Of a DNA stretch of 32,074 nt, positions 22,658-32,074 are shown piece by piece. Within the stretch, counting starts at the first letter, position 1, and every line of letters starts with the position of its first letter. The DNA comes from Sperchopsis tessellata (taxonomy: Eukaryota; Arthropoda; Insecta; Coleoptera; Hydrophilidae). The translations under genes were made by a program, and so were the position numbers. The notes under the pieces were generated by a model. The model ran no database searches and was not told where the DNA came from. It worked only from the letters and a program-made list of their open reading frames with translations. The stretch is from the NCBI GenBank assembly GCA_033557685.1, contig JAWQRN010000290.1:1-32074 (forward strand). Reading direction: 5' to 3'.

Positions 22658-22949
22658 GAAAAAGAACTAAATTATCAATTTTTTTTTCTCAAATGCTTGA
22701 AAGCAACTTCTTCACTTGCTGTTATGTTGCACTGCTGACCTGCAACATTTATAAAATATTTGTTAAATACATCAGGAGGTACAGTTGTTTCCCTTTATAA
22801 TCTACTAATTTTTTTCTTGTATTTATAGAGTTATCGATGTAAATTGTACTTTTCTCCTAATTTGTAAACAAAATCCTGCTCTTATATAATTTTCTGTATA
22901 ACTGGTATGTTTTTCTTATTATTTATCCTTCATGTATAAAAACTCTCGT
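22658..22949. other. Short AT-rich spacer without recognised feature
   Basis: Nothing beyond T-rich runs was seen between the tandem gypsy ends and the LINE. Confidence 0.3.
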
Positions 22950-25900
22950 GTGGAGTTGCTAGTCCTCCATCGGACGCCTCCACAGGTGGCGGATAGGAGG
23001 AAGCACATCCAAAATGGCGGATGCCGGGGAAATTAAATACCCGGGACGGACAAAAACTAGCAAGACCTCTGGTCTGGTCTCTCAAATTTAACTTACACAG
23101 TCAAGGAGGGCTAGATTCTACCAACGTGGTCATAGTGGGCCACGTCTTAAGATGCCGCAATGACATTGGCGTCTGCAATATCAGTTAAAAAGACTACCAC
23201 TAGTCACCATCACGCAAGGCAAGCGCGGTATCTAACAAACTATATACCCCTCCGTACATGAAATATGTTGAAATTGAAAAAAAGTCCCCAGGTGGGTAGA
23301 GTATTATCAGAAACACACACCGCTCAAACGGTCTACCTCTCGGATTCTGGGGAAAGCAAGAATTCGACGCATCGAAGTAAAACAACATATAGAAATGGAA
23401 ACATCACCAAACTAAAGCCAAACTAACTATGTTACATACAGCATAATATCAATGCTTAAAAATGAAAAACTGTACGAACTAGAAAGTTAGAAAGCGTAAA
23501 TTGTGACATACTCGGACTATCGGAAGTACGAAGGAAAGGAGAAAACTGAGTACAACTTCACACAGGAAACCTACATTATAAGGGAAATGAAGACAACAAC
23601 CACAGAGGAGTTGGATTTCTTGTAAATAAGAAACATTACCCAGAATAACACTATATAAAGGCACATCATCCACAGTAGCATACTTACAGTGAAAATAAAC
23701 CAAATCTGTCGAATCAAAGTAATCCAAGTCTACGCACCAACAACAACACATGAATAGGATGAAGTCGAAATATTCTATGAAGGCATATCAACGGCCTTAG
23801 AAAATGATAGGATGAGAATCACTATTGTTATGATGATTTTAATGCTAAGCTGGGTAAAAACACTGTAGAAAAAGAAGACAAAACAGGACCATACGGCTTC
23901 GATACACGAAATTGCAGAGGTGAAAGATTGATAAACTTCCTAGAACAACATCAGATGTGCGTCATTCTTTAAGAAGAAGGAACATCGGAGGTGAACCTGG
24001 GTTAGCCCGAATGGAACAACTAAAAATGAGATCGAATATATCCTATCAACAGATAAGTCGATACTCCAAGACGTCTTAGTGCTAAATAGATTCTCAATAG
24101 GCAGTGGCCACCGCATGGAAAGAGTAAAGCTATCTCTCAATCACAAATAAGAGACACTCAAATCTCTCAAGACCTCAACATCTATAGACCCGCAATTAAT
24201 TAGAGAAAACAGTGAAAACTACAAACAGGAACTGCAGTCAATTCTAGAAAAAGAAAACATAACACCTGGATCAACAGAGAGCTTGAAAGAAATGAATGCA
24301 ATATTAACAACGGCAGTAATTAAAGCGGAACAAAAGACAGCAAAGAGGAAAACAAGGCGAGAAAACAAAATAAGTGACAAAACCAAACTACTCATAAATT
24401 ACAGACGAACATTGCTAGAACAGGGAAAAAAATAGTAAAACTTGTGAAAGTTAACAAAATCATAAACAAAATGATAAAAAAAGATATCAGGAGACTGAAG
24501 ATAGAGAAAGTTATTGAAAATAACAAGGGTATGAAAAGCTTGAGACCAACCTTGAGAAAAGCACAAATAATTGCGAAGTAAGAGACAAACCAAGAGTACC
24601 AAAATAGCAGAAGAATTCTACCAAGCCCTGTACAGCTCCAAAATAAACCCAAACGAAGATTCTAAGTGAATCCTACGCAGGAAAATTGAAAACGTCAATT
24701 CAGATGACCTTCCGTACATCGAGATATATGAAATTCGGAAGGCACTTATCACAATGAAAAATAACAAAGCACCAGGAACGACGACGTGCTAACAGAAATG
24801 CTAAAAGAAGGAAGGAGAAGACGACCTGCTGAGTAAACTGAAATGCTTGTTCAACAAATGTTTGCACACAGGGGAAATACTCAGCAACTGAAATGAAGCA
24901 ACTATAAAACTATTCTACAAGAAGGGTGATAAGCAAAAGCTACAAAACCATAGGCCCACTTCGCTACTATTCCAGCTATACAAACTATTCATGAGGATTA
25001 TCACCAACAGACTCAACAATAAACTCGATACCTACCAACCAGTCAAGCAGGCGGGATTCCACTAAGGGTATAGCACTGCAGACCATCTTCTCACAGTGAG
25101 TACCCTTGTAGAAAAATCTGTCGATTATCACATTCCACTATACATATATGGGCGGTGGAGCGGGCACTATACAACTGTAGGATAGATCATCGTACAGGCA
25201 ACTAATACACAATATACACAGCCACTCCACAGTATAAATACTACTTGCAGACAGTTCAGAGTCAATATGCATAAAACGAGGAGTCAGGCAGGGAGACGTT
25301 ATATCTCCCAAGATCTTCACTTTAGCCTTAGAAGATATATTCAAAACTCTTAACTGGGAAGGAAAAAAACTAAACATCAACGGGAAAAGACTGAACAAAC
25401 TAAGATTTTCCGACGACATTTTCCTAGAAGGAGATAACCACGAAGACCTACAAACCATGGTTAATGAGCTGGCAGAAGCTTCCGAGATAATAGGCCTTAA
25501 AACGAATAAAAACAAAACAAAAATTATGAGCAACACGGATGATGACAGAGTCAGTACAGTCAAGAACGAAACGCTGAAACAGGTGACCCAGTATATCTAC
25601 TTAGGGCTAAGTTGTAAAGATAGGCAAAGAAAAACAAACTGCCGAAATTGGAAGGAGAGTAAGATTGGTATGTGTGGAGTGTGGCAAACTAAAATTTGAA
25701 CAAAAAGACACATCAATACCATAAAATTCGCGTCTTCTACCAATGCATCCTACCAGTAATAGCATACGACGCTCAAACATGGAGTCTCATTAAATCCAAT
25801 ATGAATAAATTGATAAAATCACAAAGAGCAATGAAAAGATTCATGGGCATCATTCTGAGAGACAAAAAGATACATGGATTCGACAGAGGACTAAGGTATT

Positions 25901-26190
25901 TGACATTGCGGAACAAGTAGCCAATCTCAAGTGGAGGTATACAGGACTTAATGCAAGGCAAACCGACGACATATGGAGCAGTGTGCTATAGCAATGGAGG
26001 CCCTGGCTCGGAAAATGGGGACGCGGAAGGCCCATGATGCGGTGGAGCGACGACCTAAAGAGAGCGGCGGGATTTTTCTGGAGGCACACAGTGTAAAACA
26101 GAGACTGGTAGAGTGAATTGAGGGAGGCATATATCCAATGTTAGACGAACACAGGCTAAAGAAGAAGAAGTACAAAAACTGTACATAAAA
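22950..26190 (+). mobile_element. RTE-clade LINE, near full length but broken
   Basis: A G/C-richer 5' leader (about 22960-23190, with TCCAAAATGGCGG) precedes the endonuclease region: DILGLSEVRRKGEN (about 23497), GVGFLVNKKHYPE (about 23608) and DFNAKLG (about 23833). Then come the connector, the RT start (MKNNKAPG about 24755; ATIKLFYKKGDKQKLQNHRPTS about 24900; VKQAGFH), the RQGDVISPK motif (about 25286), and the RT box as FSDD instead of FADD (25406-25417). Next are NELAEASEIIGLKTNKNKTK (25460-25520), YIYLG, and a C-terminal RGRPMMRWSDDLKRAAG (about 26017-26067). The part holding motif A with its catalytic Asp (near 25140) is deleted, and stops and frameshifts occur throughout. Confidence 0.85.
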
Positions 26191-26884
26191 CATCAAGAAG
26201 TTAGTAGAATGGTTGTGATGTTAACAACGCTTCGACAGCCCTGGTCATTTCACGTCGAAAATCTTTTTTAAGTACAACATTTGTCGTCGATATTCAGAAC
26301 ATGAGTGTTTTTATGCCTTGTAGTTCTTTAGTATACCATTTAACAGTTTCTTTGCTTTTTATTTTGTCACAAAGAGACACCGGAATACACATTTCTGCCA
26401 TACGAAATCAAGTTGTTAAAACATTTTTTCTGGATGTTCTGATGTTCTAGATGTTTGTTTGAAGCTTCAGATTAATTTGGAGGATTACTTTTAAGTAAGT
26501 TGATCTGAGATATACCAATTTAATGTATCGTAAGAGATGACTTATGGAATATCGATCATAATATTATCCGAACTATGTAATCATTTCCATTCAAATATTC
26601 TTTACTCTAGAGTTCAAGTTTATGTTAAATCACCCGTCAAAATTATTCCCCTCTGATACGCTAAGTAAATTAATCCAGTATTTCCATAAAAGCATTCACG
26701 TCTCCAAGAGAATACCTGTATATACACAGAATAATAACATTCAATAACAATAATCGAGCTCCATGCATTTAAATTTCTCACTCGTGCAATTTTAAGTTTG
26801 CTTAGATGTCACTGTAATGATAGACATCATATCGCCGACGTTGTTCAGTGCAGCTTTACAATATATATTCCAGGAACTAAATTG
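26191..26884. other. No recognised feature
   Basis: The stretch is AT-rich, without long open frames or coding similarity that I could see on either strand. Confidence 0.35.
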
Positions 26885-27720
26885 CTAACAAAATGGTATT
26901 AAAGTGAATGGATCGTTGTGTTATTTGCACACTATCAAGGTATACCAAAAATTGACATCTGGGTTCTGAAAGTAAAGATGGAGGCCTTAGGATGAATCTT
27001 AGTAAAAAGAAAGTTATGCTCAATAAGCTATGACAGCCAATGTGTACATCAAAGGCACACTTATCGAAAACGTAACATCACACACGTATTTGGGCCAGCT
27101 CGTAAGGATGGATGTAGCTATTTTTTTAGCAATAGCGCGATGAACAAAGCTTGCAAGGAGTACAACTAGATATCTAAGCAACATATTGCAACGCAACGCA
27201 GATACCTTTGTGTTTGAAACCCAGGGTCTTTAATCAATGTGTTTTGGACGTCTAAGCAACGTATTTAAATAGCAGATACCTTTGTGCTTGGAATGTAGGG
27301 TTTTCGATAAGGGTGTTATGCCTGTGATGACATATGCTAGTGAGACGTGGACACTAAAGGCCTCGCATACAGAAACTCCAAATAAAGCAAACAAGTATTA
27401 AGAGATATCATGGTGGGATTAAGAATTAGCAATTGTATGGATAAGAAGTCGGAACAAAGGCCAGGGATGTTACAGAGACCTTGAAGACGTAAAAGGACAT
27501 CTTGGAAGGTGAGCAGATCATCGATGGTTAAAGGAACTAACTTGTGGGTGCCGAGAGACAATATAAGACCAAGATAAAGGCCCAATGATAGCTGGGACAG
27601 AGAACTCAGAAACTATTTGGTAGTCACGTGGATGGGAAGAATGCAAAAATGTGGCAAATGGAGGTAAATTTAGTAGGTCTTCGTCCAGCAGTGGATGCAA
27701 AATGGCTGATTGTGATTGTT
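26885..27720 (+). mobile_element. Second RTE-like LINE fragment (RT palm end to C-terminus)
   Basis: Shifted frames give NGIKVNGS, MNLSKKKVM, NVYIKGTLIENVTSHTYLGQ (27040-27100), PLCLKPRVFNQCVL, and after an internal duplication VMPVMTYASETWTLKASHTE (27315-27372). The C-terminal residues LRPAVDAKWLIVIV (near 27680-27720) look like an RTE-type end. The RT catalytic box is not recognisable. It diverges from the RTE at 22950, so it is another family. Confidence 0.7.
27175..27323 (+). repeat. Imperfect tandem duplication (about 75 bp) inside the RTE-like fragment
   Basis: CTAAGCAAC.. and CAGATACCTTTGTG.. occur twice (about 27175-27250 and 27251-27323), followed by GGGTCTTTAATCAATGTG versus GGGTTTTCGATAAGGGTG. 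The copies differ by several changes, so the duplication is not recent. Confidence 0.65.
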
Positions 27721-27924
27721 ATGTTTTTGTCATAGTATTTATTAAATTGTAATAATTACTTTTCTTTGAAACAGTTGCAATCTATTTGTGCTCCATTTTA
27801 TTGTATCGAATTTTTTGAAAATAAATGGAATTATTTTGCTACTGTTGACTAGCAATCATCGAATTATTCCTCTCCATTAGACTTGCTAGCCATGCCTAAG
27901 ATTTCATTAATTGAGGCAATAAAC

Positions 27925-28240
27925 GAAGGAGTCGTCTTATAGCTCAGTAGCTAAGTACTAGGCTAGTAAGCGTGGGGTCTCGGGTCCGAGTCCCAGAGGC
28001 GGTCGGCTTTTTGTGATTAGGGAAAAGTCTTTGTAGTGCTCGTCTTCCGGGAAGGACGTAAAATGGGGGTCCCATATATTGTAAGTAAAATGAAGACCAC
28101 GTGCACGTAAAAGAACCCAATTTCAGTTGGAACACTGGATGCGGCCAAATTCCCAGTTGAGGGCGCCTATCCCTGGCGTAGGTGATTGGCCATAGCAGCG
28201 GAAATATGCCGACGTTAAATAAACAACAACAATAAACCAA
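27925..28240 (+). mobile_element. tRNA-derived SINE
   Basis: A pol III A box TAGCTCAGTAGC (27940-27951) and B box GGTCCGAGTCC (27983-27993) have the spacing of a tRNA gene. The sequence then continues for about 200 bp as a non-tRNA body with GGGAAGGACGTAAA, a GTGCACGTAAAAGAACCC block (about 28100-28118) and GACGTTAAATAAACAACAACAA at the 3' end. The body and tail resemble widespread animal SINEs of the BIV/Meta type from memory; that name is not verified. It is not a working tRNA gene, because the acceptor-stem ends do not pair well. Confidence 0.75.
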
Positions 28241-28689
28241 GATCAACAGCTACTTTGAAAGACTTTTAGATATTTTTATTGTATTTTTTACTATTTTATT
28301 TACTATGAAAACATTTCTTTCTACTCTGTTTTTTTCTCCTCTATTTTAACCATCTTCATGTTCCTTTCAAATATCTTTTCACTCATAAAACTCATATTTC
28401 CCTTATTAATCTATTTCTTCTTCAATTAATGTGTTGTTCGCTCAGCTCCTACAACTTTATTTTGGTGTATGCATCAATTATTATGTTTTTTTTTCCTTAA
28501 TGTTACCATTTATTGCCTTTATAAGATCATGAAGAAGTGAGACCTCCCAGTTCTTATTTTCCAGAATATCCCTATTGTTACTCTGTCCATCTTCAGTTTA
28601 TTTATCTTTGATGCATATCTTGCAGTGGTAAATTAATCAATAAGTGTTCTTTAATTTGTATACAGAAAAGTTTCGTTGCTGAATCACCC
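28241..28689. other. T-rich sequence without recognised feature
   Basis: No coding match was seen. The right edge abuts the 3' end of the minus-strand LINE, whose 3' UTR may extend into it. Confidence 0.3.
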
Positions 28690-31050
28690 GAACACGTATG
28701 ACACATTACTTTCATAAAATTTCTTATGTGGCATAAAGTGCAGCATTCCATTTTTTCGATCACACTTGTCAACTATATTTCATACAACAAAACATTTTTG
28801 TGTACATATACCAGACAGGTAAGTATAAATACTGATGTTAAGGTTATAGTTTTATTTTTTGAACAATGGCCTACTGGTATAGCCCTGCAGTGTGCCACAC
28901 AGAATTATTGCAGCTCTTTGCTGGAATTTGAAGATTGTTTTTGCTGCAGGAAACAATCCCCAAATCAGTATTCCATAGGTTGCTATACTATGAAAGTTGC
29001 TATAGTATGTAATTGTTGCTGTTTCAGGAGTAATATTTCTTTCAACTGTTTTAACATAATATTTAGCACTGGTCAGTTTCTTTCTAAACTTGTTTGACCA
29101 GTTGAGGGTTTCGGAAAAATATATATCGAAAAATTATATGTTTTGTGTTGAAACATTCTCATTTCGGGTGGTATATAAGGTTAGTATCTGTGTTTTTGTT
29201 TGATTCATTTTTAGATGGTTAGCCTGGAACCAGTTTGCAGCATTCTGCGGACCATGCACGGTATTCCTTTGTAAGTTTGCCATGTTCTTGTCTGTGTCTA
29301 GAAGAGTAGTATCATCTGCGAATAGGCATGTTAGATCTGAAGTTGTGTTTCGGGCTAGATCATTGTTGTAGATTAAACAAAAGATGGGGCCAAACACTGA
29401 TCCCTGTAGTACTCCCGTCCTGATGATTTTCCAGCTCCCCAGATTACTTTCTGTTTTCGGTCTTCTAAGTAGAATTTTAAGAGATCGTAATAACATCCTA
29501 TCAGTGCAAGTGTTTTTAGTTTCTCCAATAGCACTTTATGGTTGACTAAATCAAAAGCCTTGCTCAGGGCACAAAAAGCAACCAGGCATCAAAGGCTTCC
29601 ATAATCTTTAGGGTTACTTTTGTCAGAGCCGTTATCGAACTTTATGATCTATACCCAGACTGATTTGGTACGATTAGAGTTTTATTTTCCAAATAATTCA
29701 CAATTCTCTCTTTTATTGGTATTTCATAGATTTTAGATATGACAAGCAGAATAGAGATAGCCTTTCTTGTGTACTACTATGATTATAGTTTGGAAATGTA
29801 CGTTCTGATATGGTTCTGTTTACTAGATATGCAAATGGTAATAATAATAATATTTTTTAATAATAATAATAATAATTGTATTGTTATGCTATCTTCTATT
29901 TTTTCAGTAATCTAGGGGTTTATTCATAGATGTTTTTGTGGTTTTATTTTATTTCTTGTGGTGTTACGTATGTCATAAACATCGAGTTTCATCCAGAGTT
30001 AGGTGTTGACAATGGGGAGCAACAAGTGCACCTTTGTCACCCATTTCATAATTATTGAGCTCGTTGGCAGTCAGAGCACTTGCCAGTTCTTCGTTTGAAT
30101 TTGATTTTGAGTTTGTTTTACCAGTCTCCATGGTTATTATTTTCCAAGCTGCTTTTTGCTTGTTTCCAGATTCTCCAACGTATGTATTATATGTTAGCTT
30201 AAGATTTTTCACATATTTGTGACTTTTGGTTACTTTTAATTACGGTTTTCAATTTTTATGATCTTGGGTATATCCCATTTTACAAAGTTCTTTCTTTTGT
30301 AATTAGTGCGGGAAAGACCGAATCAAAATTGATGACAAGCATATCATGGAATCTGTCATACACTTCTCGACTGTTAGATTATTATCCCGTTATTATTATT
30401 GCCATTATAAGTCCAAGAGTTTTTTTGTATGTTTCAATTCTTTCCTCACTGTAGTTTCTTCACTTTATGCTAATTTTTGTTTTAGATGCGGCCGCCTGCA
30501 GGAAGTCCTATTACCAAGTGAACATTTTCAGTTATTTTTTTTGGTATACTCCAAGTGGTACATTGTGGAAAATGTTCTCGATACATGATGTTGTGCTTGT
30601 AATTCTGGTTTATTCGTTATATGCATGGATCAGCCCATTTTCAGCTATCACTGCCAGAAGATCCTCTGCAGATTTAATGTTTATATTGTAATCCCTGACT
30701 AATAAATGTGTTTTTTCTTCTAGCATATTATTAATGTTTTCAAAGAATTTTTCTTCAGTACGAATGGATGCATTGCTTGTGCCATACATCTCAATATGTT
30801 TCTCAACACAATATTTTTTGATGGTGAGGGAATTTGCTTTTAGTTGTTATTTCGTGATAATCATAACTTCTCCATGACCATACTGTTCCCTGCAGAAGGC
30901 CGTTTCCATTATGTAGTGTTAAATGTTGACATAGTTCAGTTTGTTTTCAATAAGCCCAGTTATACAAATTATGTCAATGTTTTTGGTGTGTATTAATTTC
31001 TGTATTTGGTTGATTTATTTGAGATGGACTGAACATTTATATTTAGGATC
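28690..31050 (-). mobile_element. CR1/Jockey-like LINE, nearly complete ORF2 but broken
   Basis: Minus-strand order: endonuclease (INQIQKLIHTKNIDIICIT near 30990; FCREQYGHGEV near 30880; the RDYNINI motif 30696-30676, then ENGLIHAYNE, TRITSTTSC and NIFHNVPLG); connector (YDRFHDMLVINFDSVFPALIT near 30350; AAWKIITMETGKTNSK near 30145); RT (GYRS, ITALTKVTLKIMEAF, ALSKAFDLVNHKVLLEKLK at 29590-29510, LQGSVFGPIF, an intact FADD box 29322-29311, WFQANHLKMNQTKTQ); and C-terminal domain (YGILIWGLFPAAKTIFKFQQRA, about 28980-28910; PLFKK). The motif A Asp position is lost before SKAFD, and several frameshifts split the ORF. The longest clean piece is 120 codons (29496-29134). Confidence 0.8.
29836..29880. 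repeat. (AAT)n microsatellite-like tract
   Basis: Runs of AAT/TAA units interrupted by T-runs lie within the LINE between connector and RT, and may interrupt it. Confidence 0.6.
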
Positions 31051-31459
31051 ACGATGTATCTAAAGATTTGATTTTGAATGTTTTATGTTACTGTGTACAT
31101 TGATAAAGTTTTTCTCATCATTATTTCCGACAATTGCTATTTCCTGTGTACTGTCTCGCTTAGATGATTTTTATCATTTGTTTTCTTCTGCGTTCCTTCT
31201 GTGTACATTGAGGTGGAGGTAGCTTCATCATACGTTTTTTATTCCTCTTAATAGGTTTTCGTTAGATAGTTTTTATTTCCATTTCTGTTTTCAGTAACAG
31301 AACTTCATTTTTTATTCCCCCGAAAAATGTTATATCTTGCAACCTGAACTTCTTTTCTTTACAATTCAGACTTCAAAAGTGTCTCCCTCAGAGACATACC
31401 GTGCTGACTCTGCAAGAACTGAACTTTGGATCCGGATGTTTTTTTGTTATTTTATTACT
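31051..31459 (-). other. Possible 5' end (ORF1 tail or leader) of the minus-strand LINE
   Basis: Minus-strand translation gives GIKNEVLLLKTEMEIK and PPPQCTQKERRRKQ, charged and helix-prone as in the ORF1 region of CR1/Jockey elements. There is no decisive motif, so this is a guess from position. Confidence 0.25.
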
Positions 31460-31691
31460 GTGGAATTTAACTTCATATTTTGATTCCAACAAATGTAACC
31501 ACATATTTTGCTCAATATGTATAGCTTTAACTTTTTCATTTTTGTTAATGGATCAAATCTATTTACCAGTGGAATTTACAGTGGAATTTAGCTTCATATT
31601 TTGATTCCAACCAACGTAACCACATCTTTTGTTCAATTTGCATAGATTTAACTTTTTCATTTTTATTAATGGATCAAAATCTATTTACCAG
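31460..31691. repeat. Imperfect tandem duplication, period 121 bp
   Basis: TGGAATTTARCTTCATATTTTG starts copies near 31460 and 31581. Each runs through TTAACTTTTTCATTTTTRTTAATGGATCAAA to CTATTTACCAG. The copies differ at about ten positions. Confidence 0.85.
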
Positions 31692-32000
31692 ATGTCAGCA
31701 TGGATATATGAACCGACGATCTACGACAACAGCCGTGTTTGCTTTGCTGTTGATAATCCTAGATGGATATGATGGTCGCCAGTATACTCAACTTGTCTTA
31801 TATGGTCTTAATAAGGCTTTTGAAAACGTGAACCATGAGATACATGTCCAGAAACTAAACAACTATTGTATTCAATGCCAGAAAATTGTTTTCATCCTAT
31901 CTTGAAAACAGACAACATCAGGTTGTTCCCAGGGGTCGGTTCTTGGGTCTTTGCTTTTTAATATATTGTAACGAATCCAACCTACGCTATACATTTTAGT
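31665..32000 (+). mobile_element. CR1/Jockey-like LINE fragment (RT start), running to the window end
   Basis: The frame 31669-31905 reads CQHGYMNRRSTTTAVFALL, DGRQYTQLVLYGLNKAFENVNHE. These match the RT region before and at motif A of CR1/Jockey-type elements, but the catalytic Asp of the (C/Y)DLSKAFD motif is Gly. A shift follows, and the next motif (VPQGSVLGPLLFNI) is seen as VPRGRFLG and LLFNIL in two frames (about 31925-31965). The same broad clade as the minus-strand LINE, different family. Confidence 0.75.
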
Positions 32001-32074
32001 AGTTTTAATTAGTTGTAGTTGTATATAAGAATTAATGTTAGGATGTATTTTATTTTATTTTAAAACTTTCGACT

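Noticed and set aside
27931..28003. A functional tRNA gene
   Set aside because: The A and B boxes are good, but the ends do not form a proper acceptor stem and a SINE body with a CAACAACAA tail follows directly.
28726..29097. Plus-strand 123-codon Cys-rich frame
   Set aside because: The minus strand encodes the LINE C-terminal domain here; the plus frame is its shadow.
1..32074. CRISPR array, bacterial operon or phage content
   Set aside because: No spacer-repeat pattern; coding structure, introns and retroelements are eukaryotic.

Overview
The window is AT-rich eukaryotic nuclear DNA. Gene structure (very long exons, GT-AG introns, a multi-kilobase intron) and repeat content (RTE, L1/Tx1-like and CR1/Jockey-like LINEs, gypsy LTR elements, a tRNA-derived SINE) point to an arthropod, most likely an insect. 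That assignment is inference; nothing here fixes the species.

The one convincing host gene is on the minus strand. A 7.6-kb open exon (18502 down to 10945) ends at a good 5' splice site. A second 2.1-kb open exon (2400 down to 305) starts right after a good 3' splice site and ends at another donor. The two exons join in matching phase (a split Gly codon), so I read them as one gene with an 8.5-kb intron (10944-2401). It encodes at least 3218 residues and continues off the low end of the window. The protein is Lys/Asn/Ser-rich, probably mostly disordered, with cysteine clusters, a degenerate tandem repeat, an acidic 7-residue repeat and a compact conserved-looking motif near the end of the visible part. 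I do not recognise the family.

The intron holds an L1/Tx1-like LINE remnant (about 3430-5380, plus strand) and a gypsy element (about 7840-10080). That gypsy copy has lost reverse transcriptase/RNase H by internal deletion, and its 3' part is inverted.

Upstream of the gene (above 18.5 kb) lies a repeat graveyard. It contains a second gypsy copy of the same family (about 20330-21350) that lost its integrase core, followed by a nearly perfect 653-bp tandem duplication carrying its 3' end and a putative LTR (21350-22657). Then come an RTE-clade LINE (about 22950-26190), a second RTE-like fragment (about 26885-27720), a tRNA-derived SINE (about 27925-28240), a nearly full-length but broken CR1/Jockey-like LINE on the minus strand (about 28690-31050), and the start of another LINE of that type on the plus strand running to the window end.

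All mobile elements seen are decayed by frameshifts, stops or deletions. No rRNA gene, CRISPR array or bacterial feature was seen. The only tRNA-like sequence is the head of the SINE.
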